Shown here: positions 26,357 to 33,838 of the stretch, in pieces
How positions within the stretch are numbered: position 1 is the first letter of the stretch
How the letters are laid out: every line of letters starts with the position of its first letter
Assembly (NCBI RefSeq): GCF_000695795.1
Contig: NZ_JNCA01000022.1
Location: 1 to 64,000, forward strand
DNA length: 64,000 nucleotides
Direction: 5' to 3'
Source of the DNA: Flavobacterium seoulense
GTDB taxonomy: Bacteria; Bacteroidota; Bacteroidia; Flavobacteriales; Flavobacteriaceae
The notes under the pieces: model-generated
Told to the model about the DNA's origin: nothing
Seen by the model: only the letters and a program-made list of their open reading frames with translations
The model's database searches: none
Made by a program: the position numbers and the translations under genes

Positions 26357-26435
26357 ACCAATTGTATATTCAATATAGTTCAATTGCATTGTACTATTTT
26401 CATATTACATCGGCATTATACCAGAATCAATTGGT
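26357..26435. repeat. MITE-like element, copy 1
   Basis: The element of about 79 bp is bounded by ACCAATTG (26357-26364) and its inverse CAATTGGT (26428-26435), and contains CGGCATTATACCA (26411-26423). The 13-bp core recurs at 40918-40930 in a similar setting. No coding capacity. Confidence 0.55.
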
Positions 26436-26511
26436 TTAATATATAAATTTGTTTGGGATAAATTACAGGATGACATTTGTTGTGCTAAATTCACTTTTTC
26501 TAAAAATAAAA

Positions 26512-26541
26512 AATCCTCAAAAACCTAAGTTGATGAGGATT
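26512..26541 (-). terminator. Terminator after fabD
   Basis: AATCCTCA (26512-26519) pairs with TGAGGATT (26534-26541). The A-tract on its left becomes a T-tract on the minus strand. Confidence 0.75.
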
Positions 26542-26552
26542 CATAATTTATT

Positions 26553-26592
26553 GACTGATGACTAAAGACTGATCACTTGATCACTGAATACT
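26553..26592. repeat. Word repeat next to fabD stop
   Basis: A quasi-tandem array of GACTGAT/GACTAAA/GATCACT/GAATACT words ends at the fabD stop codon. It has the same style as the repeats at 2446-2511, 32913-33001 and 51684-51722. Confidence 0.6.
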
Positions 26593-26594
26593 AT

Positions 26595-27467
26595 TTAAGC
26601 ATTTGCAGTAGCAGCTTCTTTATTGATTTTTCCAATTAATCCGGTTAATACTTTTCCAGGACCAACTTCGGTAAACAAAGTCGCACCGTCAGCAATCATT
26701 TGTTGAACAGATTGCGTCCATTTTACAGGAGCAGTTAATTGAATAATTAAGTTTTTCTTGATTTCGTCAGCATCCGAAACTGCGCTTGCCGTTACGTTTT
26801 GGTAAACAGGGCAAATAGGAGTAGAGAAAGTAGTTGCTTCAATAGCAGCTGCCAGTTCTTCTCTTGCCGGTTCCATCATTGGTGAGTGGAAAGCGCCACC
26901 AACAGGTAATAATAAAGCACGTTTAGCACCTGCTTCTTTCATTTTTTCGCAGGCTAATTCTACAGCTTTAAATTCTCCAGAAATTACTAATTGTCCAGGG
27001 CAGTTGTAGTTTGCAGCAACGACAACTCCGTCGATAGCAGCACAAACTTCTTCTACAACATTATCTGCTAATCCTAAAACGGCAGCCATTGTTGAAGGAG
27101 TGATTTCGCAGGCTTTTTGCATAGCTAAAGCTCTTTGAGAAACTAATTTTAATCCGTCTTCAAAAGACAAAGCACCATTAGCCACTAAAGCTGAAAATTC
27201 TCCAAGTGAATGTCCTGCTACCATTTCCGGTTTGAAATCTTCTAAGGTTTTTGCTAAAATTACCGAGTGTAAAAATACAGCAGGCTGCGTAACTTTAGTT
27301 TCTTTTAATTCTTCGGCAGTTCCTTCAAACATAATATCTGTAATACGGAAACCTAATATTTCGTTTGCTTTTTCGAATAATTCTTTGGCTAATGGAGAGT
27401 TTTCATATAAATCTTTACCCATTCCTGTAAATTGTGCTCCCTGACCCGGAAATACGTATGCTTTCAT
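26595..27467 (-). CDS. fabD: Malonyl-CoA:ACP transacylase FabD
   Basis: FabD loads malonyl units on acyl carrier protein for fatty acid synthesis. The 290-aa protein starts with YVFPGQGAQFTGMGKDL. It has the nucleophile Ser87 in GHSLGE and the catalytic His in GGAFHSPMM. Here it stands alone rather than in a fab cluster. A possible -7 box (TATTTTTG, minus strand, 27613-27606) would give a leader of about 130 nt holding a 16-bp palindrome (27504-27519). Confidence 0.95.
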   Translation of the reverse strand: MKAYVFPGQGAQFTGMGKDLYENSPLAKELFEKANEILGFRITDIMFEGTAEELKETKVTQPAVFLHSVILAKTLEDFKPEMVAGHSLGEFSALVANGALSFEDGLKLVSQRALAMQKACEITPSTMAAVLGLADNVVEEVCAAIDGVVVAANYNCPGQLVISGEFKAVELACEKMKEAGAKRALLLPVGGAFHSPMMEPAREELAAAIEATTFSTPICPVYQNVTASAVSDADEIKKNLIIQLTAPVKWTQSVQQMIADGATLFTEVGPGKVLTGLIGKINKEAATANA

Positions 27468-27503
27468 CTGTAGTAGTTTTATTGTTTTTTATTTGTCAGA
27501 TGT

Positions 27504-27519
27504 AATGCCTTAAGGCATT
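27504..27519. promoter_or_regulatory. Perfect 16-bp palindrome in the fabD leader
   Basis: AATGCCTTAAGGCATT is fully self-complementary and lies 37-52 nt upstream of the fabD start. It could be an operator or an RNA hairpin. No T-tract suggests termination. Confidence 0.5.
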
Positions 27520-27642
27520 TCATATTTTTAATTTAATGATTAGCCCTTCGATTGCGTTCAGGGTGACGTTTGTTTGAACGATTGAAAGTTTACTCAATCG
27601 GGATGCAAAAATAGTATTTTTTTAGGATTTATCAGGAAAGAT

Positions 27643-27681
27643 AAAAGCGGCTAAATTTCTTCATGAAATTTAGCCGCTTTT
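27643..27681 (-). terminator. Terminator after yceI
   Basis: A perfect 17-bp stem (27643-27659 with 27665-27681) with a 5-nt loop, AAAAGCGGC at one end and GCCGCTTTT at the other, lies downstream of the YceI gene on the minus strand. Confidence 0.88.
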
Positions 27682-27711
27682 ATGAGTATGAAAATCAGTT
27701 GTTGAAATTCT

Positions 27712-28239
27712 TTATGCTTGTATTAATTGTAATTCAATATTCAATTTTACCTCTTCACCTACTAAAACGCCACCTGTTTCAAGTGCCGAATTCCAGTTTA
27801 ATCCCCAGTCTTTACGGTTAATTTTTCCTGAAATGTTCAGTCCGGCTTTAGTATTTCCCCAAGGATCTTTCATTAATCCGCTAAATTCAGTATCCAGCTT
27901 TACTGATTTTGTTACTCCTCTCAAGCTTAAATCACCTACCAATTCGAAATCATCGCCTCTTTTAGTAAAAGAAGTAGCTTTGAAAGTTAATTTAGGATGA
28001 TTTTCTGCGTCAAAAAAGTCACCGCTTTTTAAATGATCGTCTCTGTCTGCGTTATTGGTATTGATTGAATTGATGTCGGCAGAAAATTCAATACTTGCAT
28101 TTTCAAAATTATCGTCTTCGGTAGTAATTGTTGCTTCGTAAGAATCAAATTTTCCGGAAACATTAGTAAACATCATGTGTTTTACTTTAAAACCAATTTC
28201 TGAATGTGTCGAGTCAATAGTCCATTTTGTAGTTGCCAT
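27712..28239 (-). CDS. YceI family lipid-binding protein, cytoplasmic form
   Basis: The 175-aa YceI/lipocalin-like beta-barrel starts MATTKWTIDSTHSEIGFKVKHM, with no signal peptide, unlike E. coli YceI. The family binds polyisoprenoid-type lipids and is often stress-induced. Its promoter holds the same near-palindrome at the same distance from the -7 box as the pirin promoter at 32853. It is therefore probably a member of the regulon of the nearby Crp/Fnr regulator (inference). Confidence 0.88.
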   Translation of the reverse strand: MATTKWTIDSTHSEIGFKVKHMMFTNVSGKFDSYEATITTEDDNFENASIEFSADINSINTNNADRDDHLKSGDFFDAENHPKLTFKATSFTKRGDDFELVGDLSLRGVTKSVKLDTEFSGLMKDPWGNTKAGLNISGKINRKDWGLNWNSALETGGVLVGEEVKLNIELQLIQA

Positions 28240-28277
28240 AATAGTATTTTTTAAATTGTTATTTCATTTTGATAAGA

Positions 28278-28285
28278 CAAATTTA
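28278..28285 (-). promoter_or_regulatory. -7 box of the yceI promoter
   Basis: TAAATTTG on the minus strand is an exact TAnnTTTG match, 38 nt from the start codon. There is no TTG at the -33 position, consistent with an activator-dependent promoter. Confidence 0.65.
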
Positions 28286-28307
28286 CTGCAACAGTAAAAA
28301 TGTATCG

Positions 28308-28323
28308 CTTAACCTAGATTAAG
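28308..28323. promoter_or_regulatory. Putative activator operator upstream of yceI
   Basis: CTTAACCTAGATTAAG is a 14-of-16 palindrome. It lies 22 nt upstream of the -7 box, so its centre is near -43. An identical copy with identical spacing lies upstream of the pirin gene. Confidence 0.65.
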
Positions 28324-28411
28324 AAATTAAAACCTCAATAATAAACTTTTTATTGTCTGATTTTGAATAAGTTTTGCCTTTGAATAAAATAATCAATTTT
28401 TCAATATTGTA

Positions 28412-29776
28412 TTATTGCTTTTTTTCGAAAGTAATATTCACGACAGTTCCTTTTCCTGTTTCTGACTGAATTTGGAGTTCACCATTGTGCATTCTGATGA
28501 TTTTCATAGCTAATGGCAAGCCCAAACCATAGCCATTATATTTAGAAGCAATTTTTCCTCTAAAGAAAGGTTCGTATAAAAAAGGAATATCTTCAGGTGG
28601 AATTCCGATTCCGATATCCGTAATATCAACTTTAATTTTCGATTGATCTACTGATAGAGTTACAAAAACTTCGTCGTTATTAGAATATTTTACAGCATTC
28701 GAAATAATATTATTCAACGCTAATTCTAACAACGGACGATTGCATGGAATAGTCAACAACGATTCGTCTTCAGGAATAGATTTGAATTTAATATTAACGC
28801 GGTTGTCAGGAAATAAGGTGTCAATTGTAGCTTTTGCTTCTAATAACATTTCGTCCATTCGGGCAAAATCTAATACTTGCTTTCTGCCATCGTAGCCGGT
28901 TTGTGTCAGTTTTAAAAGACTTTCGGTAAGATTTCCCAGTTTGGAAGCCTGATTATTTATGTTCTCTAATGAATGAATATATTCTGATTTTTCCCTATCC
29001 TTGAGAAGCATAATTTCGGTTTCTGCAATGATAGTTGTAATGGGAGTTTTGAGCTCGTGCGAAGCATTATTAGTAAAATTTGCCTGAATTTCAAACGAAG
29101 TTTCTAATCGATCCAGCATGTCGTTAAAAGTCTTGGTAAGATCTGAAATCTCGTCTTTACCATCAGTGTCAGCCAGACGATTGTGTAAGTTGGAAGCGCT
29201 AATTCTATGTACTTCTTTTGTAATTAATGCAATTGGGTCTATGATTCTTCGGGCTAGAAACTGACCAAAAAAGTAAGCTACAATAATAAAACCAATACCT
29301 CCAAAGATTAAAATTTGCAAAATATAAATCATACTGGTGCTGCCCCGAAGATCTTTGGCTGTAACAATTACAATATATTTTTCTCCTGTTTCGTTAAAAA
29401 TTTGACCATAATGATAACGGTAATCTTCTTCTATCCAGCCCGATCCTTTTTTTAATACATTAGAATAAAATGTTGGAGGAAGTTGTAATTCTTTATTTTG
29501 TTCAAAAGTATTTTGGTCATTTACTTTTAGAATAAAATCTTTTTCTTCAAATAATTCTTCTAGTCCGCCCTGTTTTAATTTTTTATAATAATCTTTTTTC
29601 TCGTTGTTTTTATGAGAATAGGCAGAAGAAGCCACTTTAGCTCTGTCCTGAAGTCTTTTTATAAAGTAATATTCGTTGTTTTGTTTAAACAAAGAAAAAA
29701 TAACAATACATAAAAGCGAAGTACTAAAGCAGGAAAGCGCAATATAAGTAATGGTTATTTTTTTTCTAATTTGCAT
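28412..29776 (-). CDS. Sensor histidine kinase with HAMP domain
   Basis: The 454-aa membrane kinase has transmembrane helices at about 7-29 and 150-172 enclosing a periplasmic sensor region. A HAMP domain (RRIIDPIALITKEVHRISASNL) follows. The HisKA domain has phospho-accepting His240 in NASHELKTPITTI, and a HATPase_c domain has N- and G-boxes (NIISNAVKYS, DIGIGIPPEDI). The stimulus is unknown. Overall architecture is like CusS/ArlS-type kinases. It lies 3 nt after its response regulator gene, which is transcribed first. Confidence 0.93.
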   Translation of the reverse strand: MQIRKKITITYIALSCFSTSLLCIVIFSLFKQNNEYYFIKRLQDRAKVASSAYSHKNNEKKDYYKKLKQGGLEELFEEKDFILKVNDQNTFEQNKELQLPPTFYSNVLKKGSGWIEEDYRYHYGQIFNETGEKYIVIVTAKDLRGSTSMIYILQILIFGGIGFIIVAYFFGQFLARRIIDPIALITKEVHRISASNLHNRLADTDGKDEISDLTKTFNDMLDRLETSFEIQANFTNNASHELKTPITTIIAETEIMLLKDREKSEYIHSLENINNQASKLGNLTESLLKLTQTGYDGRKQVLDFARMDEMLLEAKATIDTLFPDNRVNIKFKSIPEDESLLTIPCNRPLLELALNNIISNAVKYSNNDEVFVTLSVDQSKIKVDITDIGIGIPPEDIPFLYEPFFRGKIASKYNGYGLGLPLAMKIIRMHNGELQIQSETGKGTVVNITFEKKQ

Positions 29777-29779
29777 AGA

Positions 29780-30454
29780 TTATGATTTTATAATATAGCC
29801 CAAACCTTTGATAGTGTGGATTAATTTATTTTGATAAGGTTTGTCTATTTTATTTCTTAGATAGTTAATGTAAACATCGACAACATTAGTATTCATGTCA
29901 AAATTGATGTCCCAGACGTTTTCTAATATTTTTTCTCTCGACAAAATAGTTTCGGCATTGTTGGCCAAATAATATAATAATTTGAATTCCTTAGCAGTTA
30001 ACTGAATGGTTTCGCCGTTTCTTTTCACTGATTTTGCTCTGGTGTCAATTTCTAAATCGTCAATTTGAATGAGATTATTCGGTTTGTGTTCCTGACTTGA
30101 TCTTCGGGCTAAAGCCGAAATTCGGGCTTCCAGTTCTGAGAATTTGAATGGTTTTACTAAATAATCATCGGCACCCGAATTTAATCCGGTAACAATGTTT
30201 TCGGTAGTTCCTAAAGCAGTTAAAAGTAAAATGGGAACAAAATTTTTAGCGGCTCTCAGTCGTCTGCAAATTTCGATTCCGTTAATATCCGGAAGCATGA
30301 TGTCTAAAATGACAACATCAAAGTTGTAATTTGTAAGCATTTCGAGCGCTGTTGTTCCATCAAGAGCAACGCTTACTTCATTGTTTTTTTCCGAAAGTCC
30401 TTTTCGGATAATCGATAAAAGATTAGGTTCGTCTTCAACAATGAGTAAGTTCAT
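29780..30454 (-). CDS. OmpR/PhoB family response regulator
   Basis: The 224-aa regulator has a receiver domain with phospho-accepting Asp51 (VVILDIMLPD), Lys near LVKPFKFSELEARI and acidic residues at the N-terminus. A winged-helix DNA-binding domain (LTAKEFKLLYYLANNAETILSRE) follows. The open frame reaches 30478, but a -7 box TATTTTTG at 30483-30476 (minus strand) overlaps that site, so 30454 is the start. It pairs with the downstream histidine kinase. Confidence 0.93.
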   Translation of the reverse strand: MNLLIVEDEPNLLSIIRKGLSEKNNEVSVALDGTTALEMLTNYNFDVVILDIMLPDINGIEICRRLRAAKNFVPILLLTALGTTENIVTGLNSGADDYLVKPFKFSELEARISALARRSSQEHKPNNLIQIDDLEIDTRAKSVKRNGETIQLTAKEFKLLYYLANNAETILSREKILENVWDINFDMNTNVVDVYINYLRNKIDKPYQNKLIHTIKGLGYIIKS

Positions 30455-30581
30455 AAAGCAGATTTTATATTTTACCAAAAATATATATTGTCTTCTTAAA
30501 ATTATACAAAAAAAATGTTTAATATTTTTATTTTCTCGAATGCTGCGTTTTTATGATATTTATTGGTTTTTTTCGAATAAA

Positions 30582-30607
30582 AAAAGCGTTACAATTGTAA
30601 CGCTTTT
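30582..30607 (-). terminator. Perfect palindromic terminator
   Basis: AAAAGCGTTAC and GTAACGCTTTT flank AATT and form a perfectly symmetric 26-nt hairpin downstream of the FMN reductase gene on the minus strand. Confidence 0.85.
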
Positions 30608-30625
30608 AGATGATTTTATAGAGAA

Positions 30626-31156
30626 TTAAAGTTCTATTGATTGTATGATTTCGAGTAATTCGTCTTTCTTTTCTTTATTCGTAATTCCTTCGTTGCTGTT
30701 AAAATTGTCATTGAAATTAGGTAAAGAGAAACTTCCTTTTACATCAGCTCCCTGAAAAGGAAAGCGGTTTTTTGCAATTTCCAGAACAGTACTTCCGCCT
30801 CTTGGTCCTGGTGAAGTTGCTAAAATCAGGGTTTGTTTTTGCTGGAAAAACTTAGGATTAATACGCGAAGTCCAGTCAAAAATATTTTTGAAAGCCGTAG
30901 AATACGCACCATTGTGTTCAGCAAGTGAAACCACAACTAAATCAGCAGTTCCCAGTTTTTCAAAAAAATGATTTGCTAACTCAGGAATACCATTTTTAGC
31001 TTCTTTATCAAGAGAAAAAATAGGCATTTCGTAATCGTTTAAATCCAAAACTTCAACATCAGTATTTTTAAATTGTGAGGCAGCGTATTGAGCCAGTTGT
31101 TTGTTAATCGAATTTGTGCTCGATGAAGCACCAAAAGCAATAATTTTTTTTGCCAT
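30626..31156 (-). CDS. NADPH-dependent FMN reductase family protein
   Basis: The 176-aa flavodoxin-like reductase starts with IIAFGASSSTNSINKQLAQYAA (FMN phosphate loop). It has VVVSLAEHNGAYSTAFKNIFDW and the GPRGG segment typical of the ChrR/SsuE/azoreductase group. It is expected to reduce FMN, quinones or electrophiles in the cytosol. It belongs to a run of same-strand stress genes (OsmC, GNAT, pirin). Confidence 0.88.
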   Translation of the reverse strand: MAKKIIAFGASSSTNSINKQLAQYAASQFKNTDVEVLDLNDYEMPIFSLDKEAKNGIPELANHFFEKLGTADLVVVSLAEHNGAYSTAFKNIFDWTSRINPKFFQQKQTLILATSPGPRGGSTVLEIAKNRFPFQGADVKGSFSLPNFNDNFNSNEGITNKEKKDELLEIIQSIEL

Positions 31157-31233
31157 TTTTTATTAGTTTAAATGTAAGTTAATGTATTTATGAGATGAAC
31201 AATTCTTTTGTTGTCGTTTTTTTTAAATGATAA

Positions 31234-31641
31234 TTACAATTGTGTTTTCATTACTATTTTTCCTTTCAATATTTTTGAAACAGGACATTTATTAGCAATC
31301 AATAATAATCGTTCTTTTTGTTCTACGGTAATTTCATTAGAAAAAGTAATGTGTCTTGAAAAAATAGTTTCTAGTTCACCATCTGATTCCTGCTCGGCAT
31401 TTACAGCAACATTGATTTCAGGAATGTCCCAGCCTTTACGGTCAATATACATTCGCAATGTGGCTAATGTACATCCCGCTAAAGAGGCCAATAGTGCCGA
31501 ATAAGGATCTGGTCCAAGATCTTTTCCTCCGTTGATTTCAGGTTCGTCCATAATCAACTGGCCATTACGCCAGGAAATAGTGCATAAATATTTTTGAGAA
31601 CCAATTGTTCCTACAATGTCTTTTTCTAATAATTTTTCCAT
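31234..31641 (-). CDS. OsmC family peroxiredoxin-like protein
   Basis: The 135-aa protein reduces organic hydroperoxides. Both redox cysteines are present, Cys57 in SLAGCTLATLRM and Cys119 in ANKCPVSKIL. It is closer to the YhfA/OsmC-like subgroup than to Ohr by its length and the DPYSALLASLAGC motif. It lies in a same-strand stress cluster, with a long inverted repeat between it and the GNAT gene. Confidence 0.9.
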   Translation of the reverse strand: MEKLLEKDIVGTIGSQKYLCTISWRNGQLIMDEPEINGGKDLGPDPYSALLASLAGCTLATLRMYIDRKGWDIPEINVAVNAEQESDGELETIFSRHITFSNEITVEQKERLLLIANKCPVSKILKGKIVMKTQL

Positions 31642-31678
31642 ATTATTTTTATAATTTTCAATTGCTTAGATCAATAAC

Positions 31679-31804
31679 TTTTTCACCACTAATTCACGAA
31701 TAATTAAATTTTTTATTACACAAATGATCAATTTTTTTTGATTGTAATTGGTGAGATTCAAGACATTGAATTTAAAAAATAATTCGTGAATTCGTGGTGA
31801 AAAA
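31679..31804. repeat. Long-range inverted word repeat between GNAT and OsmC genes
   Basis: TTTTTCACCAC plus the next 16 nt (31679-31705) is inverted near 31778-31804 with two mismatches. The loop of about 70 nt holds a second hairpin (ATGATCAA with TTGATTGT). The arms contain the word CACGAATT. Confidence 0.8.
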
Positions 31805-31805
31805 A

Positions 31806-32090
31806 TTACAATACGTCGCTAAATTCAGGAGTTTTGTCAAAAACTTTTTTGGCAAATGGACATAGAGGAAGAATTTTGATTTCTTTTTCTCTCGCAAATG
31901 AAACGGCTTTTTCTACCATTTTTTGTCCAAAGCCTTTACCATTATGTCCCGGATTTACTTCAGTATGATCAATAATTATTTTATGTGGTCCAGCGAAAAC
32001 AAAGGTCATTTTTGCTTCGGTTTTGCCGTCTATTTCTACGTAAAAATAACCTTTTCTTTCGTTGAATTCTAAACCTATAACTTCATTCAT
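31806..32090 (-). CDS. Small GNAT family N-acetyltransferase
   Basis: The 94-aa single-domain protein is of the YjdJ/Gtn-like short GNAT type, with the acetyl-CoA-binding motif GHNGKGFGQKMVEKAVSFA and the conserved C-terminal CPFAKKVFDKTPEF. Substrate is unknown. Its start lies 12 nt after the pirin stop, so the two form an operon under the putative activator site at 32883-32898. Confidence 0.88.
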   Translation of the reverse strand: MNEVIGLEFNERKGYFYVEIDGKTEAKMTFVFAGPHKIIIDHTEVNPGHNGKGFGQKMVEKAVSFAREKEIKILPLCPFAKKVFDKTPEFSDVL

Positions 32091-32102
32091 AATGTTATGT
32101 TT

Positions 32103-32819
32103 TTAGTAAGTCATTGGAACTTCCATTAATAAAAATTTAGCATCGCTTGTTGCTTTGATATCCAAAGTTTTAAAATCAGTAATTCCTAAACCATCGCGAG
32201 TTGCTAATTCTTGTCCGTCAACGGTAATTGTTCCTGAAATTACAAAAATATAGATTCCGTTACCTTCTTTTTTGATTTCGTAGCTTTTTGAAAAATCTTT
32301 GTCAAAATCAGCCAAATGAAACCAGGCATCCTGATGAATCCAAACTCCGGCATCATCTGGATTAGGAGATAAAACCTGAGCAAAATTATTTTTTTGTTCA
32401 GTTGTATCTAAAGTAATTTGTTGGTAACGAGGTGTTACATTTCTTGTTTTAGGAAACAACCAAATTTGGAATAACTTAGTACGTTGATCTGCATTTGGGT
32501 TAAATTCACTATGTTGAATTCCGGTTCCGGCACTCATAACCTGTACATCACCGGTTTTGATAGTTGCCGCATTTCCCATGCTGTCTTTGTGCGCTAAATC
32601 ACCTTCAAGCGGAATAGTGATGATTTCCATATTATCGTGCGGATGTGTACCAAAACCCATTCCGGCTGCAATAGTATCATCGTTTAAAACGCGAAGTGAA
32701 CCAAATTGTACTCTATCAGGATTGTACCAGCTTGCAAAACTAAAGCTGTGGTAAGCGTTTAACCATCCGTGATCTGCGTGTCCTCTTGTATCTGCTTTGT
32801 GAAAAATTGTAGTTGCCAT
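32103..32819 (-). CDS. Pirin family protein (YhhW-like quercetinase type)
   Basis: The 238-aa bicupin has metal ligands His59, His61, His103 and Glu105 (GFGTHPHDNMEI, GTGIQHSEF), the set used by pirins and quercetin dioxygenases of the YhhW type. It is probably redox or stress related. The promoter has an exact -7 box and an upstream near-palindrome identical to that of yceI. It is followed by the GNAT gene in an operon and preceded by the Crp/Fnr gene. Confidence 0.92.
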   Translation of the reverse strand: MATTIFHKADTRGHADHGWLNAYHSFSFASWYNPDRVQFGSLRVLNDDTIAAGMGFGTHPHDNMEIITIPLEGDLAHKDSMGNAATIKTGDVQVMSAGTGIQHSEFNPNADQRTKLFQIWLFPKTRNVTPRYQQITLDTTEQKNNFAQVLSPNPDDAGVWIHQDAWFHLADFDKDFSKSYEIKKEGNGIYIFVISGTITVDGQELATRDGLGITDFKTLDIKATSDAKFLLMEVPMTY

Positions 32820-32852
32820 GATATATTTTTTTATTTGTTAATTATTACATTA

Positions 32853-32860
32853 CAAAGGTA
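32853..32860 (-). promoter_or_regulatory. -7 box of the pirin-GNAT promoter
   Basis: TACCTTTG on the minus strand is an exact TAnnTTTG match. The -33 position lacks TTG, and an operator-like palindrome lies 22 nt upstream. Confidence 0.65.
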
Positions 32861-32882
32861 GAACCATCGCAAGCGTTTTGCA

Positions 32883-32898
32883 CTTAACCTAGATTAAG
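32883..32898. promoter_or_regulatory. Putative activator operator upstream of pirin gene
   Basis: CTTAACCTAGATTAAG is identical to 28308-28323, and identity extends to 18 nt. Gap to the -7 box is 22 nt in both promoters. Confidence 0.68.
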
Positions 32899-32912
32899 AA
32901 GTTATTTTTAAG

Positions 32913-33001
32913 TAAAAAGTGATAGTAATTGGTGATTATAAATCGCAAAGTCAAAGACTTTTTCGCCTAATTACTTTTTACTAATTACTAGTCACTAAGT
33001 A
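32913..33001. repeat. Word repeat downstream of the Crp/Fnr gene
   Basis: AGTAAAAAGTGATAGTAATT on the left faces AATTACTTTTTACTAATTAC on the right in an imperfect inverted arrangement. It ends with CTAGTCACTAAGTA at the regulator's stop codon. Confidence 0.6.
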
Positions 33002-33573
33002 CGTTTCAGCATTTTAGCCTTCATCTTACTAAAAAATTCAGGTGTTACCCCCAGATAAGAAGCGATTTGTTTTTGAGGAACCTTATGAATTAGGTCTTTG
33101 TGTTTTTTACAAAACTTCTCAAAACGTTCTTCGGCTGATAAGCTCAAACCATCCATCAGTCTTTCCTGATTAGCTACTAATGAGTTTTCGGTAAGGATTC
33201 TGAAGAAACGTTCCAGCTTTGGAATTTCGAGATACAATTCTTCCTGATTTTTTTTCGAAAGCAAAACAATTTCGGCATCTTCTAACACCTGAATAAATAA
33301 ATTGCCCGGCTTTTGCGAAAGCAAACTGTACATATCTCCAATCCACCAGCCTTCGCAGGCAAAGTTCAAAACGTGTTCTACAATATTGTCATTAATGTTG
33401 AAACTTCTTAAAATACCTGAGTTTACAAAATAAGAATATTTACAAATTTCGCCTGAACTCAGCAAAATGCTTTTGGCTTTATAATGATGAATTTCGGTTT
33501 TACTTAAAAAAAGTTCTTTTTCTTCGGCAGTAAGCTGAACGTGCTTTTCAATATTTTGTATTATTAGAGACAT
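32995..33573 (-). CDS. Crp/Fnr family transcriptional regulator
   Basis: The 192-aa protein has an N-terminal cyclic-nucleotide-binding-like barrel (about residues 10-125). It ends in a helix-turn-helix (QKQIASYLGVTPEFFSKMKAKML). The C-terminal helix is shortened compared with Crp. No iron-sulfur cysteine cluster like that of Fnr is seen, so the signal is unknown. It lies upstream of the pirin-GNAT operon on the same strand and is the best candidate for binding the shared operator (inference). Confidence 0.9.
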   Translation of the reverse strand: MSLIIQNIEKHVQLTAEEKELFLSKTEIHHYKAKSILLSSGEICKYSYFVNSGILRSFNINDNIVEHVLNFACEGWWIGDMYSLLSQKPGNLFIQVLEDAEIVLLSKKNQEELYLEIPKLERFFRILTENSLVANQERLMDGLSLSAEERFEKFCKKHKDLIHKVPQKQIASYLGVTPEFFSKMKAKMLKRT

Positions 33574-33838
33574 TGTTCTTTTTTAAAATTTGCTTTGCAA
33601 TATAGCCATTTTGCCTGGTTTGTTCTTTTTCTAATTTGAATTATTATTTTGGTTTTAGTTTCAAATAAAAATTTTAGACTAGTCTTTGAATTTGGTGTTT
33701 TTTATACATTTAATTTAGTTATTATTGTAATCCAAATTACTACTTTAGTGTGGAGCAACTTTTAAAACAAGAATTTCGAAAGTAAACACAGAAAATTATA
33801 ATAGATTAATAATCCACATCTTTTAGAAGCGATTCATA

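Noticed and set aside
26357..26435. Complete insertion sequence
   Set aside because: About 79 bp with no transposase gene; at most a non-autonomous element.
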